DNA from: Priestia iocasae
GTDB taxonomy: Bacteria > Bacillota > Bacilli > Bacillales > Bacillaceae_H
Assembly: GCF_016909075.1 (NCBI RefSeq)
Contig: NZ_JAFBFC010000001.1
Span: 372,001 to 436,000 of the forward strand
Direction: 5' to 3'
DNA length: 64,000 bases
A model generated the notes under the pieces. It was not told the origin of the DNA, searched no databases, and saw nothing but the letters and a program-made list of their open reading frames with translations. The position numbers and the translations under genes were made by a program. Below are positions 46,055 to 56,168 of the stretch, piece after piece; positions within the stretch are counted from its first letter, which is position 1, and the number at the start of each line of letters is the position of its first letter.

Positions 46055-47962
46055 ATGTTGGATCTTACAACGATAAAGAATCCTGAGTTTTTGAAAAATA
46101 TGTCTAGAGAGCAACTCGAGTCATTAAGTGAAGAAATTCGTCAATTTTTAATTACAAAGCTTGCTGTAACAGGCGGCCATATTGGACCGAATTTAGGTGT
46201 AGTTGAATTGACAATTGCTTTACATACCGTATTTAATAGTCCAAAAGATAAATTTATCTTTGACGTAGGACATCAATCTTATGTGCATAAAATTTTAACG
46301 GGTCGAGCTTGTGATTTTGAGACTATTCGTCAATATAAAGGGTTATGCGGATTCCCTAAGCGAAATGAAAGTGAACATGATGTATGGGAAACAGGGCATA
46401 GCTCAACATCTCTTTCGGCTGCGATGGGAATGGCGGTTGCCAGAGATTTAAAGAACACAGGCGAGTACATCATTCCAATTATTGGTGATGGTGCTCTTAC
46501 AGGTGGAATGGCGCTTGAAGCGTTGAATCACATCGGCCATGAACAAAAAGATATGATTGTTATTTTAAATGATAATGAAATGTCAATTGCTCCTAACGTT
46601 GGAGCGCTTCATAGTGTACTTGGTCGCCTTCGTACAGCTGGCAAATACAATTGGGTGAAAGATGAATTAGAAGTATTGCTTAAAAAGGTTCCGGCTGTAG
46701 GTGGAAAGCTAGCTTCAACGGCTGAGCGAGTAAAAGATGGCTTAAAATACATGTTTATTTCAGGGATGTTTTTTGAAGACTTAGGTTTTACATATTTAGG
46801 GCCTGTAGATGGTCATAATTACGATGAATTGTTTGAAAACCTTCGTTATGCTAAAAAAACAAAAGGGCCCGTGATTGTTCATGTCATTACGAAAAAAGGA
46901 AAAGGTTATTTGCCGGCTGAATCTGATAAGATTGGAACATGGCACGGTACAGGACCATATAAAATTGAGTCTGGTGATTTCATTAAACCTGAAAGTCCGC
47001 CACCAATTGCATGGAGTAAGCTTGTAAGTGAAACGGTAAGAACTGTTGCTCGTGAAGATTCAAGAGTAGTTGCCATTACACCAGCAATGCCAGTTGGCTC
47101 GAAATTAGAAGGCTTTCAAAAGGAATTTCCAGAACGTATGTATGATGTTGGAATTGCCGAACAGCATGCTACGACGATGGCAGCAGGTCTTGCTACTCAA
47201 GACATGAAACCGTTTTTAGCGATTTATTCAACGTTTTTACAAAGAGCCTATGACCAAGTTGTACACGACATCTGTCGTCAAAATTTAAATGTCTTTATCG
47301 GAATTGACCGTGCAGGTCTTGTTGGAGCCGATGGTGAAACGCATCAAGGTGTATTTGATATTGCATTTTTGCGTCATCTTCCAAACATGGTCTTAATGAT
47401 GCCAAAAGATGAAAATGAAGGTCAACATATGGTTCATACTGCTCTTAAATATGATGATGGACCAATTGCACTTCGTTATCCTAGAGGAAACGGGCTAGGT
47501 GTTCCGTTAGATAAAGAGTTAAAGGCAATTCCAATTGGGACGTGGGAAGTGCTGACGGAAGGGTCCGATGCGACAATTCTTACATTTGGCCCAACTTTAC
47601 AGATGGCTCTTGAAGCAGCGGATCAATTAAAAGAACAAGGGATATCTGTTGAAGTAGTGAATGCTCGTTTTATCAAGCCTCTTGATGAAACAATGCTACA
47701 CCATATCTTAAAAGCGAAAAAACCGATCTTAACGATGGAAGAAGCGGTTTTACAAGGCGGATTTGGTAGTGCAGTACTTGAGTTTGCAGCTGAACAAGGT
47801 TATCATACAGCTAAAATTGACCGTATGGGTATTCCAGATTACTTTATTGAGCATGGAAGTGTGAATGAACTATTAAAAGAAATTAACTTTACAACAGAAG
47901 AAACCGTAAAACGTGTAATGAAATTAACGCAATTAAAACAAAAAGGGCTTGAGGTACGTTGA
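46055..47962 (+). CDS. dxs: 1-deoxy-D-xylulose-5-phosphate synthase
   Basis: Thiamine-diphosphate enzyme joining pyruvate and glyceraldehyde-3-phosphate, first step of the MEP isoprenoid pathway. Thiamine-binding [15 protein letters not shown] near residue 147 with [12 protein letters not shown], and the transketolase-type [12 protein letters not shown] near 370. Length 635. ATG 46055, with a weak GTGAGTG ribosome site. The stop overlaps the start of the next gene. Confidence 0.96.
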   Translation: MLDLTTIKNPEFLKNMSREQLESLSEEIRQFLITKLAVTGGHIGPNLGVVELTIALHTVFNSPKDKFIFDVGHQSYVHKILTGRACDFETIRQYKGLCGFPKRNESEHDVWETGHSSTSLSAAMGMAVARDLKNTGEYIIPIIGDGALTGGMALEALNHIGHEQKDMIVILNDNEMSIAPNVGALHSVLGRLRTAGKYNWVKDELEVLLKKVPAVGGKLASTAERVKDGLKYMFISGMFFEDLGFTYLGPVDGHNYDELFENLRYAKKTKGPVIVHVITKKGKGYLPAESDKIGTWHGTGPYKIESGDFIKPESPPPIAWSKLVSETVRTVAREDSRVVAITPAMPVGSKLEGFQKEFPERMYDVGIAEQHATTMAAGLATQDMKPFLAIYSTFLQRAYDQVVHDICRQNLNVFIGIDRAGLVGADGETHQGVFDIAFLRHLPNMVLMMPKDENEGQHMVHTALKYDDGPIALRYPRGNGLGVPLDKELKAIPIGTWEVLTEGSDATILTFGPTLQMALEAADQLKEQGISVEVVNARFIKPLDETMLHHILKAKKPILTMEEAVLQGGFGSAVLEFAAEQGYHTAKIDRMGIPDYFIEHGSVNELLKEINFTTEETVKRVMKLTQLKQKGLEVR

Positions 47963-48795
47963 CAAAAAAAGAACGAGTAGATGTGTTATTAGTTGAAAGA
48001 GGCTTAGTGGATACAAGAGAAAAAGCTAAGCGTACAGTAATGGCAGGTCTTGTTTATTCAGATGGAAATCGTTTAGATAAGCCAGGTGAAAAAGTAGCAC
48101 GAGATATTCCGCTATCTATTAAAGGAGCAGTTATGCCTTATGTGAGTCGAGGAGGCTTTAAGCTTGAAAAAGCACTAGCTGAATTTGACGTTGAGGTAAC
48201 AGGCAAAGTAATGATTGATATTGGAGCATCTACAGGAGGCTTTACAGATTGTGCTCTTCAAAATGGAGCAGTTATGTCTTATGCTCTAGATGTAGGATAC
48301 AATCAATTAGCGTGGAAGCTAAGACAAGATGAGCGAGTTGTCGTAATGGAGCGAACAAATTTCCGTTATGTCACACCAGCTGATTTAATAAAAGGTATGC
48401 CAGAATTTGCTTCAATTGACGTATCTTTTATTTCTCTTCGTTTGATTTTACCTGTGTTAAAAACATTACTAGTTTCTAATAGTGATGTGGTCGCTCTTGT
48501 CAAACCCCAATTTGAAGCGGGAAGAGAGCAAGTCGGTAAAAAAGGAATTGTAAGAGACGTTAAGGTTCATGAAGAAGTGTTGCAACAAATGGTCGATTTT
48601 TCACTAAAACAAGGATACAATGTACAAGACATGTCGTTTTCACCGATTACAGGTGGAGATGGTAACATTGAATTCTTACTCCATTTAAAGTGGTTAGGAG
48701 AAAGAGAAGTTGGAGAAGATGTATCCAATAAAAGTGTAGAACAGACCGTACAACAAGCTCATGATACATTAAAGGCGAAGAAACAAGAGAATTAA
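47959..48795 (+). CDS. tlyA: TlyA family rRNA methyltransferase/putative hemolysin
   Basis: An S4 RNA-binding domain at residues 1-65 ([20 protein letters not shown]) is followed by an FtsJ/RrmJ-type methyltransferase domain with the SAM loop [18 protein letters not shown] near 83. Homologues methylate 2'-O of rRNA cytidines. TTG start at 47959 overlaps the dxs stop by four bases. Same as yqxC of B. subtilis. Confidence 0.92.
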   Translation: MTKKERVDVLLVERGLVDTREKAKRTVMAGLVYSDGNRLDKPGEKVARDIPLSIKGAVMPYVSRGGFKLEKALAEFDVEVTGKVMIDIGASTGGFTDCALQNGAVMSYALDVGYNQLAWKLRQDERVVVMERTNFRYVTPADLIKGMPEFASIDVSFISLRLILPVLKTLLVSNSDVVALVKPQFEAGREQVGKKGIVRDVKVHEEVLQQMVDFSLKQGYNVQDMSFSPITGGDGNIEFLLHLKWLGEREVGEDVSNKSVEQTVQQAHDTLKAKKQEN

Positions 48796-48799
48796 ACTA

Positions 48800-48875
48800 C
48801 CAATGTCAGTGTAATCACTGACATTGGCAACTTGATCATATGCCCTTGTCTTAGATAAAGGCATATGATCAAGTT
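48800..48875. repeat. two adjacent perfect inverted repeats after tlyA
   Basis: First: CCAATGTCAGTG at 48800-48811 and CACTGACATTGG at 48816-48827 around a TAAT loop. Second: AACTTGATCATATGCC at 48829-48844 and GGCATATGATCAAGTT at 48860-48875 around 15 bases. Neither is followed by a T run. They begin five bases after the tlyA stop and may act as transcript 3' structures, terminators, or protein-binding sites. Confidence 0.75.
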
Positions 48876-49017
48876 GATATCATTGAGTACGCTTTTTTTC
48901 GAACTATTTTGCCTTTTATAAGTGTAAAAAGGGTTGGAAAACAGCCATTCATTAATCATCGCCCAATTCTTAATTCTTATATAGCGTAACATTATGATAA
49001 AAGTGCGAGGTGCCGAA

Positions 49018-49467
49018 ATGAATAAAGGACAAAGACATATTAAAATTCGTGACATTATTACAAATAATGATATTGAAACACAAGATGAGTTAGTAGATAT
49101 TTTAAAAAATCAAGGATTTAACGTTACTCAGGCAACTGTGTCACGTGACATTAAAGAGTTGCATTTAGTAAAAGTACCTTTGATGGATGGGCGTTATAAA
49201 TATAGCCTTCCAGCAGATCAACGCTTTAACCCTCTTCAAAAGTTAAAAAGATCGTTAATGGACGCATTTGTTAAAATTGATGGTGCAGGCCATATGCTTG
49301 TTATGAAAACTTTACCGGGTAATGCAAATGCGATTGGTGCCTTAATTGATCACTTAGATTGGGAAGAGATTTTAGGGACAATCTGTGGAGATGATACTTG
49401 TTTAATCATTTGTCGAACTCCTGAAGATACAGAAGTGATTTCAAATCGCTTTTTAGAGATGCTTTAA
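49018..49467 (+). CDS. ahrC: arginine repressor AhrC/ArgR
   Basis: Hexameric arginine-dependent regulator of arginine synthesis and breakdown. N-terminal winged helix ([28 protein letters not shown] pattern, residues 20-48) and C-terminal arginine-binding domain with [15 protein letters not shown] and [12 protein letters not shown]. Length 149. ATG 49018; the frame is open upstream to 48994 but without a ribosome site. Confidence 0.95.
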   Translation: MNKGQRHIKIRDIITNNDIETQDELVDILKNQGFNVTQATVSRDIKELHLVKVPLMDGRYKYSLPADQRFNPLQKLKRSLMDAFVKIDGAGHMLVMKTLPGNANAIGALIDHLDWEEILGTICGDDTCLIICRTPEDTEVISNRFLEML

Positions 49468-49474
49468 CAGAATG

Positions 49475-49517
49475 GGCTGTGTCAAAGAGATCAAAAGGTG
49501 TCTCATTTGACACAGCC
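49475..49517 (+). repeat. palindromic element copy 1 (GGCTGTGTCAAA type), also a likely ahrC terminator
   Basis: GGCTGTGTCAAA at 49475-49486 pairs with TTTGACACAGCC at 49506-49517, with inner GAGA / TCTC and outer CAGAAT / ATTCTG pairings. A near-identical palindrome occurs at 61919-61960. The rest of the gap to recN (49530-49680) shows nothing else. Confidence 0.7.
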
Positions 49518-49680
49518 TGAACATATTCTGTTCCTAGTTCTAAAGGCTTATGAAATGTTCTTTTTTCGGTTCGTTTACGAATTCTTTGTAAGGTATATGA
49601 AACAAAACTTGAACTAAAATAGCTCCAAACGATGTTGGCTAGCTGGCATCTGTTTTGAGTGCAATAAAGGTGCGTGAATC

Positions 49681-51405
49681 TTGTTGTTAGCAGAGTTATC
49701 GATTAAAAATTTTGCGATTATTGAATCTTTGTCTATTTCATTTGAGAAAGGTTTAACTGTCTTGACTGGTGAAACAGGAGCGGGGAAATCAATTATTATT
49801 GATGCCATCCATTTACTTGTTGGAGGGAGAGGGTCTTCTGAATTTGTTCGCCATGGAACAAATCGAGCTGAAATTGAAGGGCTTGTTTTAATAGACGATC
49901 AGCATCCTTGCTATGAAAAAGCAGCTCAAGTAGGCGTGGGAATTGACGACGGCATGATTGTGCTAAGGCGTGAAATTACGACGAATGGTAAAAGTATTTG
50001 TCGGGTAAACGGTAAACTAGTTACATTAGCTGTTTTGCGTGAAATCGGGCAAACGTTAGTCGACATTCATGGGCAACATGAGCATCAAGATTTAATGAAC
50101 CAAGACCGTCATTTAATGTTAGTGGATCAATACGGTGGAGCGAAGATTGATCGTGCGTTAAGTGAGTATCGTCATTTGTTTTATAAATATACAGATTTGA
50201 AAAAGCAATTAGAGCAATTAACAGAAAATGAGCAAAAGATGGCTCATCGTCTTGATCTTATTCAATTTCAATTAGATGAAATTCAAGCAGCTAATTTACA
50301 ACCACAGGAAGACGAGCGATTAACAGAAGAGAGAATAAAAATTGCTAACTTTGAAAAGGTTTACTCAGCCTTAAATGACGCTTACAATGCGCTACATGGT
50401 GAACATAAAGGGTTAGATTGGATAAGCTTAGCAATGAATAATACAGAAGATATCGCTTCCATTGAGAAAGAGTATGAAAACATCTCAGAAACCGTTTCAA
50501 ATTGTTTTTATCAATTAGAAGATGTTTCGTATAGAATTCGACAGCAACTAGATTTGTTAGAATATGATCCAAAAAGGTTAAATTTTATTGAAACAAGGTT
50601 AAATGAAATTAACTATTTAAAGCGTAAATATGGACAATCTGTTGAAGAAATTTTAGAATACAGTGCTGCAATTGAAGATGAAATCGATAAAATTAAGAAC
50701 CGTGATACACATGTTAGTAAGATTAAAGAACAACTAGATAGTATCGCAAAGGATTTATTAGTAGAAGCAACAAATGTGTCAACGGTTCGAAAACAGCTTG
50801 CTCGTCAACTAACAGAGAACATCCATCGAGAATTAAAAGAGCTATACATGGCAAAAACAGTATTTGACATTAAAATAGGAAAAATAAATGCAACAGCAAG
50901 TGACTTAGTGATTGATAACAAACCAGTAAAGTTTACTAAGGATGGAATTGATCATATTGAGTTTTACATTTCAACAAATCCAGGTGAACCGTTAAAGCCG
51001 TTAGCAAAAGTAGCGTCGGGTGGAGAGCTATCACGTATCATGCTAGCGCTAAAGAGTATTTTTTCTCAACATCAAGGTGTGACATCGATTATTTTTGATG
51101 AAGTAGACACAGGTGTAAGTGGAAGAGTAGCTCAATCAATCGGTGAAAAAATTTATCATATTGCGGTTAATTCACAAGTATTGTGTATATCTCATTTACC
51201 ACAAGTAGCGGCCATGGCTGATACACATTTATTTATTTCCAAAACGGTCAAAGAAAATCGTACAATGACATCGGTTGATCCGCTAACAAATGAAAACAAA
51301 ATCAAAGAAATAGGCCGTATGATTGCAGGCGTAGAAATTACAGATTTAACAAAAGAACATGCAAAAGAATTACTTGCCTTAGCAGATAAAATAAAACAAG
51401 CTTAA
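49681..51405 (+). CDS. recN: DNA repair protein RecN
   Basis: SMC-like ATPase that gathers double-strand breaks. Walker A GETGAGKS near residue 32, long coiled coil from about 160 to 370, then the signature KVASGGELSRIMLALK near 440 and Walker B SIIFDEVDTGVSGR near 463. Length 574. Start is TTG 49681 or the adjacent TTG 49684. Confidence 0.95.
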   Translation: MLLAELSIKNFAIIESLSISFEKGLTVLTGETGAGKSIIIDAIHLLVGGRGSSEFVRHGTNRAEIEGLVLIDDQHPCYEKAAQVGVGIDDGMIVLRREITTNGKSICRVNGKLVTLAVLREIGQTLVDIHGQHEHQDLMNQDRHLMLVDQYGGAKIDRALSEYRHLFYKYTDLKKQLEQLTENEQKMAHRLDLIQFQLDEIQAANLQPQEDERLTEERIKIANFEKVYSALNDAYNALHGEHKGLDWISLAMNNTEDIASIEKEYENISETVSNCFYQLEDVSYRIRQQLDLLEYDPKRLNFIETRLNEINYLKRKYGQSVEEILEYSAAIEDEIDKIKNRDTHVSKIKEQLDSIAKDLLVEATNVSTVRKQLARQLTENIHRELKELYMAKTVFDIKIGKINATASDLVIDNKPVKFTKDGIDHIEFYISTNPGEPLKPLAKVASGGELSRIMLALKSIFSQHQGVTSIIFDEVDTGVSGRVAQSIGEKIYHIAVNSQVLCISHLPQVAAMADTHLFISKTVKENRTMTSVDPLTNENKIKEIGRMIAGVEITDLTKEHAKELLALADKIKQA

Positions 51406-51732
51406 AGACACATCAAAGTAATGAAATCTCGATGTGAAAAGTGACTTATTTGATATTATTTACAACATGCCTTTCCTCTAAAAATCAGTTATGTCAAAGT
51501 GATAGGAGGTAAGGCGTGTTGTATAAAACCCTCTTCTTCTCCTCTCTTTCATAACGAACAAAATAGCCTCTTTTTTATGTAACAAAACTTCTTTAAGGAT
51601 GTCTTTTTACCCTTACTAAATTTTCTGTGTGAAATTACAGAGTTTTTTCTCGTTGAAGTTATAAATGAAGTGCAAGAAGGTAAAAGTAAAGATGTAGCCA
51701 TTAAGTTATGGTGTGGATAGGAAGCGAGGAGA
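51406..51732. other. recN-spoIVB intergenic region
   Basis: 327 bases without a convincing gene, terminator or RNA. It should contain the forespore-specific promoter of spoIVB, but I could not fix a sigma-F or sigma-G site with confidence. Confidence 0.4.
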
Positions 51733-53028
51733 GTGGAAAATGATATGCTAAATAGATATAGATATGTAATAGGCGTAATTCTCCTTGTTTCACTCATTAT
51801 GGTAGGTTTTTTCCCAAAGTTACAGCAATATGTAAATATTCCAAAGAAAATCATCGTATTTGAAAATCAAACCGTTCATATGAATACATCTCTACCTGTA
51901 TCGTCCATGTATGGAGAATCAACGATTTATGATATAAATCAAGGTGATTCTAAATTGACGATCGCAGGAAAAGAGATTGGAAAAGAAGAACTTATGCTAC
52001 ATTTTGCGGGTATTCCTGTTAAGCAAGTAGATGTGCAAGTTCTCTCCGATTTCAAAGTTATTCCAGGTGGTCAATCAATAGGGGTAAAATTAAATTCCCG
52101 TGGTGTGTTAGTAGTAGGATATCATCAAGTTGATACAAAAGAAGGTAAAAGATCTCCAGGTGAAATAGCCGGAATACAAGTTGGAGATATGATTACAAAA
52201 ATTAATGGAACAACCATTGAAAAAATGAGTGACATTACACCGTTTATTCAGCAATCTGGTAAAACAGGTGAGCCATTAAACTTAGAAATTATCCGCGATA
52301 AAAGCAAATTTCAAACGAAGTTAGTTCCACTAAAAGATAAGCAAGACTACGCTTATCGAATTGGACTCTACATCCGTGATTCAGCAGCTGGAATTGGCAC
52401 AATGACATTCTATGATCCTAAATCGAAGAAATACGGGGCGTTAGGACATGTTATTTCCGATATGGATACAAAAAAGCCAATTGTTGTAGAAAATGGACAA
52501 ATTGTCAGATCAACCGTTACATCCATTGAAAAAGGAACCAATGGTGTACCAGGTGAAAAATTAGCTCGTTTTTCAGAAGATAAAGAAATCATTGGTAGCA
52601 TTACACGAAATAGTCCATTTGGTATTTTTGGAAAGCTTTCTTCAAAAATTGAAAATGGCGTCATGGATAAGCCATTACCAATTGCTTTGTCTCATCAAGT
52701 CAAGGAAGGGCCTGCTAAAATTCTTACGGTTGTCAATGATGATGAAGTAGAAGAATTTGATGTAGAGATTGTAAGTACAATTCCTCAAAAATTCCCAGCA
52801 ACAAAAGGGATGGTTATCAAGATTACCGATTCTAAACTGTTAAATAAAACAGGGGGAATTGTTCAGGGGATGAGTGGGAGCCCAATTATTCAAGATGGTA
52901 AAGTGGTAGGAGCAGTTACACACGTATTTGTAAATGATCCAACGTCAGGTTACGGCGTTCACATTGAGTGGATGCTAAGTGAAGCAGGAATTGATATTTA
53001 TGAAAATAGTCAAAAGAAGGCGAGCTAA
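51733..53028 (+). CDS. spoIVB: SpoIVB signalling serine protease
   Basis: Secreted forespore protease that cleaves SpoIVFA to release pro-sigma-K processing in the mother cell. One N-terminal membrane helix, a PDZ domain ([20 protein letters not shown], near residues 142-161), then the S55 peptidase domain with GHVISDMDT (His) and GMSGSPIIQ (Ser). Length 431. The GTG at 51733 almost touches the GAGGAG site; ATG 51745 is the alternative start and changes only the first four residues. Confidence 0.95.
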   Translation: MENDMLNRYRYVIGVILLVSLIMVGFFPKLQQYVNIPKKIIVFENQTVHMNTSLPVSSMYGESTIYDINQGDSKLTIAGKEIGKEELMLHFAGIPVKQVDVQVLSDFKVIPGGQSIGVKLNSRGVLVVGYHQVDTKEGKRSPGEIAGIQVGDMITKINGTTIEKMSDITPFIQQSGKTGEPLNLEIIRDKSKFQTKLVPLKDKQDYAYRIGLYIRDSAAGIGTMTFYDPKSKKYGALGHVISDMDTKKPIVVENGQIVRSTVTSIEKGTNGVPGEKLARFSEDKEIIGSITRNSPFGIFGKLSSKIENGVMDKPLPIALSHQVKEGPAKILTVVNDDEVEEFDVEIVSTIPQKFPATKGMVIKITDSKLLNKTGGIVQGMSGSPIIQDGKVVGAVTHVFVNDPTSGYGVHIEWMLSEAGIDIYENSQKKAS

Positions 53029-53052
53029 CTACATTAGTTCGTCTTTTCTTTA
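53017..53052 (+). terminator. likely terminator of spoIVB
   Basis: AAGGCGAGCTAA pairs with TTAGTTCGTCTT through two G-U pairs and is followed by TTC TTT. The stem starts inside the last codons. Confidence 0.65.
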
Positions 53053-53331
53053 GTCATTTTTAGAAAGAATGGCTGTTCAAAAATTGTTTTTAAATCTGTT
53101 GGTAATGACAGAGAAAGCTGAGTCTTTTGCGTGGTTTATCAAATAGCAACAAAATGTACGGAAATAGCTTAAAAATATCTCTTCTACAACAGTAATCATT
53201 AGTCATAAAATGAAAAGAGTGACTGAATGTAGACAAACAAAAATGTCAACTTGCAATTCAAGTCGAAAAATGAAGAATAAAGAAGAAAATGATAGATTTT
53301 CCAATAATTTGAGTTTTTTTCAAAAAAATAA

Positions 53332-53356
53332 AGGAAAATTTGTTGCATTGTCGAAT
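53332..53356 (+). promoter_or_regulatory. sigma-H-type spo0A promoter with a 0A box
   Basis: AGGAAAA at 53332-53338 and GAAT at 53353-53356 fit a sigma-H promoter. The exact Spo0A-binding sequence TGTCGAA at 53349-53355 overlaps the -10 element. This is the arrangement expected for autoregulated sporulation-phase spo0A expression. The rest of the 403-base gap is AT-rich; an AGTCGAAA near 53260 may be a weaker second 0A box. Confidence 0.65.
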
Positions 53357-53431
53357 TCATCAATTAGAATAAAGGATAGGAATCGTTGATGAATCGATAT
53401 ATAACTTTAAGGGATTGAGGAGGAATCTGTT

Positions 53432-54220
53432 GTGAAAAAGATCAAAGTTTGTTTAGTTGACGACAACAGAGAGTTAATAGGCTTACTAGAGGATTATATT
53501 TCAGATCAAGAAGACATGGAAGTAATAGGGGTAGCTTATAACGGACAAGAATGTTTAACGATGTTAAAGGAAAAAGATCCAGATGTTCTTGTTTTAGATA
53601 TTATTATGCCTCATCTTGATGGACTAGCGGTGTTAAGTCAGCTTAAAGAAATGAAAAAAGAGAACTATCCAAATGTAATTATGCTTACTGCTTTCGGACA
53701 AGAAGATGTGACAAAAAAAGCCGTAGATTTAGGCGCAGCTTACTTCATTTTAAAGCCATTTGATATGGAAAACTTAGTTGACCATATTCGTCAAGTAAGC
53801 GGTAAAACATCGGCAGTAATTAAGCATCATTCATCTTCTATGAGAACACAACGTGAAGCAAAATCGAACAATTTAGATGCAAATATTACAAGCATTATTC
53901 ACGAAATTGGTGTACCTGCACATATTAAAGGTTATTTATATTTACGTGAAGCTATTTCAATGGTTTATAAAGACATTGAGTTATTAGGCTCAATTACAAA
54001 AGTATTATATCCGGATATCGCTAAGAAATATAACACAACGGCAAGTCGCGTAGAGCGTGCGATTCGTCATGCTATTGAAGTAGCATGGAGCCGTGGTAAT
54101 ATTGATTCCATCTCTTCCCTTTTTGGATACACTGTCAGCATGACCAAAGCAAAGCCAACAAATTCAGAGTTTATCGCAATGGTTGCCGATAAATTACGGT
54201 TAGAACATAAAGCTTCTTGA
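53432..54220 (+). CDS. spo0A: sporulation master regulator Spo0A
   Basis: Phosphorelay response regulator that commits the cell to sporulation. Receiver domain residues 1-125 with phosphoacceptor D56 (VLDIIMPH) and acidic pocket LVDDN; C-terminal DNA-binding domain with [19 protein letters not shown] and [19 protein letters not shown]. It ends KLRLEHKAS, the usual Spo0A terminus. Length 262. A 24-base piece of its 3' coding region recurs at 56088. Confidence 0.98.
   Translation: MKKIKVCLVDDNRELIGLLEDYISDQEDMEVIGVAYNGQECLTMLKEKDPDVLVLDIIMPHLDGLAVLSQLKEMKKENYPNVIMLTAFGQEDVTKKAVDLGAAYFILKPFDMENLVDHIRQVSGKTSAVIKHHSSSMRTQREAKSNNLDANITSIIHEIGVPAHIKGYLYLREAISMVYKDIELLGSITKVLYPDIAKKYNTTASRVERAIRHAIEVAWSRGNIDSISSLFGYTVSMTKAKPTNSEFIAMVADKLRLEHKAS
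54163..54186 (+). repeat. left copy of a 24-bp direct repeat (inside spo0A), possible attachment site
   Basis: The 24 bases encoding SEFIAMVA near the end of spo0A are repeated exactly at 56088-56111. Similarity stops abruptly on both sides. The segment between contains an integrase fragment, so these may be the two ends of an integrated element. Confidence 0.55.
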
Positions 54221-54308
54221 AATTGATAGGGTCAAGGACTTTGACATTCATTTTGTAATTAACGAAAACCAATAAACATGATTTTAAATCAATAAATATT
54301 TTTAACGT

Positions 54309-54346
54309 ATGCCCTATGAATTATTTTATTCATTGGGCTTTTTGTG
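54309..54346 (+). terminator. intrinsic terminator after spo0A
   Basis: GCCC-ATGAAT / ATTCAT-GGGC stem with one T-T mismatch and a TATTTT loop, followed by TTTTT. Confidence 0.88.
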
Positions 54347-54368
54347 TTTGTGAAAAGAGGAGGGAATC

Positions 54369-54611
54369 ATGAAGTTGTCTGAAACAGAATGGTACTTAAA
54401 TGAATTTTTGATTTTCTGTCAAAGCAAAAATTTGTCAAAGAAAACCATCTCATCATACGAGCAGACATTAAAACTGTTTCTTTTATGGTTAAAGAATAAG
54501 CAAGACCTGGAAGAAATCAATCGAGTGAAGACAGGACACATCATATCAATGAATTGTATCTTGAATTCAAACAGCAAGGCATCAACAAGGATTTATTCCG
54601 TAAGGTCTTGA
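54369..54611 (+). pseudogene. tyrosine recombinase (integrase) N-terminal fragment
   Basis: 80-codon remnant. Residues 1-55 (WYLNEFLIFCQSKNLSKKTI, then SSYEQTLKLFLLWL) are the SAM-like core-binding N domain of phage/XerD-type integrases. The text then runs into unrelated sequence, and the catalytic C-terminal domain with R-H-R-Y is absent. AGGAGG precedes the ATG. It can no longer recombine DNA. Confidence 0.8.
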
Positions 54612-54760
54612 CATAAGTGAAAAGTAAAAAGAATATCCGCAATTTTAAAGCGTACTTACGGGGAGCATTGAATAATGTTACTAATTATGTTTCCTTCCGT
54701 AATGGCACAAAAGCGTATGATAATCCTATGCACCAATTATTTTACGATTACATAAAATGA
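54540..54760 (+). pseudogene. fragment of a probable mobile-element DNA-replication or DNA-binding protein
   Basis: In the next frame, HINELYLEFKQQGINKDLFR is followed by a TAA at about 54615, then NIRNFKAYLRGALNNVTNYV and NPMHQLFYDYIK. The style is that of a plasmid/phage replication protein C terminus; this family call is tentative. The fusion to the integrase piece and the in-frame stop show decay by deletion and point mutation. Beyond it (54761-54900) only scrambled AT-rich DNA is seen. Confidence 0.45.
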
Positions 54761-54929
54761 CGATATTGAAGAAAAATCAAAAGCTGATGTATTCAGTGCG
54801 TTTTAGCGATTTGTGCAATGGGTCGTAACAAAACACTCATTAGTTAAAATTTCTCACTTTTTCCCTATTCACCATTTTTTACATAAAGTATAATAAATTG
54901 AAATGTATTTCAGGGGAGAGGAAAGCCAG

Positions 54930-55571
54930 ATGAAAAAAGCATTAATCAGTATTTCAGCAGCTTTGATGTTATTGTCACCATTTGCTGGACAAGCAAGTGC
55001 AGCTGAATCAAAAGTAGCGTGGAAGGGAAATGAAATCAAAGTCAATCAACTTGGCGTAGTACACTTCGTGAAAGATGTTAAAACATACAAGCGCAACCCA
55101 GAAGGTGAAATCATATCTGTTGAGCGAGGTAAGGCTGGTTTGGCGTATCGTGTATATTCGATTGTTAAGAAAGGCGATACTATCGTTTATAACATCGGAG
55201 CGAATACACAAGTACAGCAAACAAATCTTGTAAAATATGAACAAGTTCCTGTAGAAATTAGAAGCAAGTTTTTTAATGCAGGCACAAAAGCTCCTGATTT
55301 TGATTATGTTGAATATCCGCAATTTACAGGTTTCTCAACAAGCCAAATCGTCAATGAAAAAATTGAAAAAATAATCAATGAGCATATCCAAAACAATCAA
55401 ACACATATTTTTATGACAACTTACGAAACGAATTTTGATGATAAAGAAGGAAAACTTTTAACGCTCCTTTTCCGTCACTGGTTCTCTAGCAATTACCATG
55501 AAGTTGCACAAAAATACTTAATCAATTTAAACAATGGCGAAGTAACTCGATTATCAACAATAGTGTATTAA
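54930..55571 (+). CDS. secreted protein with a DUF4163-like C-terminal region, function unknown
   Basis: 213 residues. A signal peptide (MKKALISISAALMLLSPFAG) is followed by an AxA site near residue 26. A lysine/valine-rich middle runs to about residue 110. From about 125 the pattern YPQFTGFSTSQIVNEKIEKI ... FMTTYETNFDDKEGKLLTLL ... YLINLNNGEVTRLSTI resembles DUF4163 as found in RsiV and PdaC. The DUF3298 partner domain is missing, so the gene may be truncated at its 3' end. ATG 54930 after GGGGAGAGGAAAGCC. It lies inside the scar. Confidence 0.65.
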   Translation: MKKALISISAALMLLSPFAGQASAAESKVAWKGNEIKVNQLGVVHFVKDVKTYKRNPEGEIISVERGKAGLAYRVYSIVKKGDTIVYNIGANTQVQQTNLVKYEQVPVEIRSKFFNAGTKAPDFDYVEYPQFTGFSTSQIVNEKIEKIINEHIQNNQTHIFMTTYETNFDDKEGKLLTLLFRHWFSSNYHEVAQKYLINLNNGEVTRLSTIVY

Positions 55572-55596
55572 AACAGTGGTTTGAAATTGATGACTT

Positions 55597-55626
55597 GAAG
55601 AACCTCCCATAATAGGAGGTTCTTTT
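55597..55626 (+). terminator. intrinsic terminator of the secreted-protein gene
   Basis: AAGAACCTCC / GGAGGTTCTT stem and T run. Confidence 0.88.
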
Positions 55627-55703
55627 GTTTATGGAAATTAAAATGAACGAACTGAATAGGTCATAGTTGTGTTTTTTCGAGGTAGGGAGGAAATATCATA
55701 AGA

Positions 55704-55742
55704 CACAAAAACACCAATGCTCAATGCATTGGTGCGTTTTGG
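55704..55742. repeat. inverted repeat inside the scar
   Basis: CACCAATGC pairs exactly with GCATTGGTG around TCAAT, flanked by AAAA and GTTTT. It may be a terminator for lost genes. The remaining DNA to 56087 has no gene; several stops in all frames suggest decayed coding sequence, but I recognise nothing in it. Confidence 0.5.
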
Positions 55743-56087
55743 TGACAATCCTGATCTTTCATCACAATATTATTAATTATTGTTTTAATACTTGCTGGAG
55801 TATTTGAACCTCAGCCGACATTACGACCTCTTTTATGCAATTTGATTGAAGTATCAAATATGCGTAAATCATATTAATTGATGGACATAAATTAGTTGAA
55901 CTTATATTCAAATACAAACTTGAAAATGAAATAATTGTAGATTACGGCACAATAACCTTAGATTGTTGCTTTTTTAAATTATAAAATGGAAATTTTATAA
56001 AGGTATTCTACGGAGTGTCTTTATTTTTTTGCCTTCCTTTTTAATAAGGGTTTTTAATTACAAAGTGAGAGAAAAGAGCCTACTTCC

Positions 56088-56111
56088 TCAGAGTTTATCG
56101 CAATGGTTGCC
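56088..56111 (+). repeat. right copy of the spo0A-derived 24-bp direct repeat
   Basis: Exact copy of 54163-54186. It lies 1925 bases downstream in noncoding DNA and overlaps the left arm of the hairpin described next. It may mark the right end of the integrated element. Confidence 0.55.
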
Positions 56112-56155
56112 TTTTAGATGTACGTTTCATCGTATATAAAGGCAACCTGGCTTTT
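56105..56155. terminator. hairpin/terminator between the scar and the yycC-like gene
   Basis: GGTTGCCTTT at 56105-56114 pairs exactly with AAAGGCAACC at 56138-56147, followed by CTTTTT. It stands after the minus-strand yycC-like gene as well. Confidence 0.7.
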
Positions 56156-56168
56156 TACTTATAAATGA

